Origin: Vitrella brassicaformis
Taxonomy: Eukaryota; Sar; Vitrellaceae
Assembly: GCA_001179505.1 (NCBI GenBank)
Contig: CDMY01000603.1
Location: forward strand, 241,744-263,168
DNA: 21,425 nucleotides
Reading direction: 5' to 3'
The stretch's first letter is position 1, and each line of letters opens with the position of its first letter. The notes below the pieces were generated by a model. It was not told the DNA's origin, did no database searches, and worked only from the letters and a program-made list of their open reading frames with translations. Positions 19,378 through 21,425 of this stretch are shown here, piece by piece. Both the position numbers and the translations under genes were made by a program.

Positions 19378-21425
19378 TCATTCATATCGGTCAAAATAGC
19401 CGATGACCGGCGCCTCCATGGATGCGTCAGAGGGGTGGCCTGCAGCACACACAGGTCAGGTCACGTCACAGCACACACACATGAGTGAGTGATTTCAATA
19501 TGCACAGATCTCCTTCCTCCCCACCGGTGACCCACCACCTACCGTGGTGAGCAATGATGCCGTCAGGTCGAATAAGGCAGAATGCGGCAGGCTGTCCGGC
19601 GTTGAAGGGCGAGAGGTTGAACTTGTACCTCTGCAGCACCTCCCCCTCGACGTCCCACGCCAGCTGGAGATCAACGCTGCACTCCTGCGGCTCAAACGAC
19701 GCCTTGAACTTCTTCTTGATCGCATTCAGAATGGTGCTCATCCGACCAACGCCCTCAACCTACACTCAACTCACACACAATGCGCAGCGCACGTGGTGGC
19801 GACGTGACGACAAGCATGCATCCCGCCCATCCCGCCATGTGTTCGTTCCTCGTTAATTACCATCGGCACGAGGGTGGCCCTGCCGGTGCTGAAGACCAGC
19901 AGCACTTGCAGCTCCTGGCCCGGCCGCTGGTGTTCGGGCCTCTGGGGGTCGCTGCCGTTGCTCGTCGTGGGGGACGACTGCGCATGGTGGGTGCTCGTGT
20001 GGCTGTTGGCCCCACCGCCCCCTGCCGCAGCTGTCCTCGGGCGAGAGGGCGTGATGGGCGAGGAGGGCTGCGTCTTGGGGGTGGCGTCGTCGCGGCAGGC
20101 CTCGTAGTACTTGGTCTGCAGCTTCACGCCCAGCTTGAGCAGGTCGTGCAACACACCGGACACCTCTATCTCTGCAGCCAGGCACACACATACACACACA
20201 AAGGGACGTGTGTGTTTGGCTGGTCTGCAATGTGTGCTGTGTGTGGTGGTGGTGGTGGTGTTTCGCGCACCGTCCTGCTCGATGGGGTCTGGGAGGCCGA
20301 TCGGCGGGATGTAGCAGGTGCCGCCAAACCATGAGCGCTTGGGCCGGCTGGCCGACGAGAGGGAGGACGTGCCGAGCTCCTCGCCCTTGGCCGGCACACG
20401 CAGCGCCAGCAGCAGGGTGTGCGACGGACGGGCTATCGCCTGACAAGACAACACACGAACGATGGATGGATGCGCAGATGCGATGACTCTGTGCGGCGTA
20501 CCTGGTGCAGCCTGACGAATCTGATCTGGTTGTCGTCGACCAGCGCGAGCTTGGCGTCAGGAGCCCGTGACCCCGGTGGCACGCTGCCCTTGATCTGCTC
20601 CCGACCAACACACCGCCTGAACACAACGGGGAGAGAGAGAGAGGGACAAGCAATTGTCACCATTGAGTGTGCAGATGAGCTGCTATGCTGCTGTGTTGTG
20701 CTTGCCTGTGTATTGGGTACTGCCTGTCCTTCTGCAGTGCGACCAGTGACGGCCCCAGCCACTGGGAGTTGGCCGTCGGCAGGATGGTGCGCATGTTCCA
20801 CAGCAGCCCCCCACCGTTCATCGCATCCATGTAGCTCTCCAGCGACGTCACTGCGCCATACATACCCCATAGACACACACACGGACAGACAGACAGACAG
20901 ACAGACATGACACACAGGTGGATGGATGGACGCACTGCGGTGCCGGTGGGTCGTTCGCTGGCTCACTCACTCTTTCTCCGTTGATGCCGTTCGGTGACGT
21001 ATGTGTCGAGCAGCGACCAGTCGGCCTGGTTCGCCACGACCGTTGCAAGCTTCCACGCCAGGTTAGAGGCATCCTGACGGACGGAAGAGATATGTACGAT
21101 GGATTCATTGTGTTGTGGGTGCGTGTGTGGGTAGGGCCATCCACCTCACTCACCTGTATGCCTGTGTTGATGCCCTCGTCGAAGAATGGCGAGTGCATCT
21201 GTGCGGCGTCTCCGCACATGAACACACGTCCCCATGAGTAGGTGGGCTGGAATATGTCGCACATCGGCACACCTGCAAGACACACAAGGCACATGGGGTC
21301 CCTCCCTCCCTCCCTCTCACACACTCACATGTGGCCCAGTCGACCTCCTCAATCACGCTGCCAGGTAACGCCTGCACACACACACACACACACACAACAC
21401 ACACCCATCCCTTGGCTTGTGCGTC
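19378..21425 (-). CDS. FAD-dependent monooxygenase, phenol hydroxylase-like (C-terminal part; 5' end beyond window)
   Basis: Nine exons chain in frame: 21371-21329, 21272-21154, 21073-20971, 20850-20706, 20616-20502, 20439-20271, 20171-19861, 19759-19543, 19439-19378 (TGA), giving the last 427 aa; the N-terminal FAD-binding part lies right of the window. The class A hydroxylase GD motif reads GRVFMCGDAAQMHSP, then INTGIQDASNLAWKLA, a hallmark of the PHBH/phenol hydroxylase group. PPGSRAPDAKL follows, then a C-terminal thioredoxin-like segment ending FCLIRPDGIIAHHG, as in the phenol hydroxylase dimerisation domain. The enzyme would use NAD(P)H and oxygen to hydroxylate an aromatic or quinone-like substrate. 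The usual His after GDAA is Gln and the usual GGQG is FDEG, so activity or substrate may differ. One intron (starting at 20705) uses a GC donor. A Ser/Pro/His-rich insert lies within exon 20171-19861. Confidence 0.88.
21374..21399 (-). repeat. (CA)n tract in intron
   Basis: A CA run on the plus strand, TG on the sense strand, immediately before the acceptor of the exon at 21371. It is one of many such runs; others on the plus strand are near 226-249, 412-436, 2031-2070 and 10509-10528 for minus genes, with TG runs near 8160-8182 for a plus gene. Confidence 0.9.

Noticed and set aside
1-21425. CRISPR arrays, tRNA or rRNA genes, bacterial operons, integrated viruses
   Set aside because: The repeats are microsatellites without spacer structure, no cloverleaf or rRNA core was recognised, and no viral or transposase protein motif was found.

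Overview
This window is nuclear DNA from a GC-rich, intron-dense eukaryote. It holds a cytosolic ribosomal protein gene (eS/uS13 family, RPS18) split by spliceosomal introns. The six gene models that I could chain exon by exon have phase-consistent GT-AG introns, plus a few GC-AG introns. Most introns carry (TG)n or (TCTG)n runs on the sense strand just before the acceptor. The gene style (short CA/TG-laden introns, Ala/Ser/Gln homopolymers, compact divergent gene pairs) fits an alveolate alga such as the chromerid Vitrella. That assignment is an inference from style; no species marker was seen.

Layout. (1) 58-5481, minus: an 18-exon gene for a protein of about 1,281 aa. Its N-terminal half looks like a shrunken, cofactor-motif-poor xanthine dehydrogenase/aldehyde oxidase, and its C-terminal half is a class A FAD monooxygenase. 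(2) 5682-9856, plus: a 7-exon gene for an unrecognised protein of about 1,221 aa built on a large internal tandem duplication; it shares a 200-bp divergent promoter region with gene 1. (3) 10394-11276, minus: RPS18, with the start codon alone on the first coding exon. (4) 11651-12559, plus: a small unrecognised helical protein, divergent from RPS18. (5) 12663-14657, plus: an unrecognised protein of about 468 aa with duplicated exon pairs and an acidic C-terminal region. (6) 14664-17879, plus: a mosaic of duplicated, individually damaged exon blocks from a protein-kinase-like family (HRD and DFD motifs visible), with three copies of a short AT-richer repeat lying at intron 3' ends. (7) 17880-19377: about 1.5 kb without a supportable gene, full of simple repeats. 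(8) 19378-21425, minus, running off the right edge: the C-terminal 427 aa of a phenol-hydroxylase-like FAD monooxygenase.

The genes do not form an obvious pathway. Two different flavin monooxygenases flank the window and could both act on aromatic or terpenoid substrates, but nothing in the sequence links them functionally. The most striking items are the dehydrogenase-monooxygenase fusion, the tandem-duplicated 1,221-aa protein, and the broken kinase-like segmental duplication with a shared precise breakpoint.
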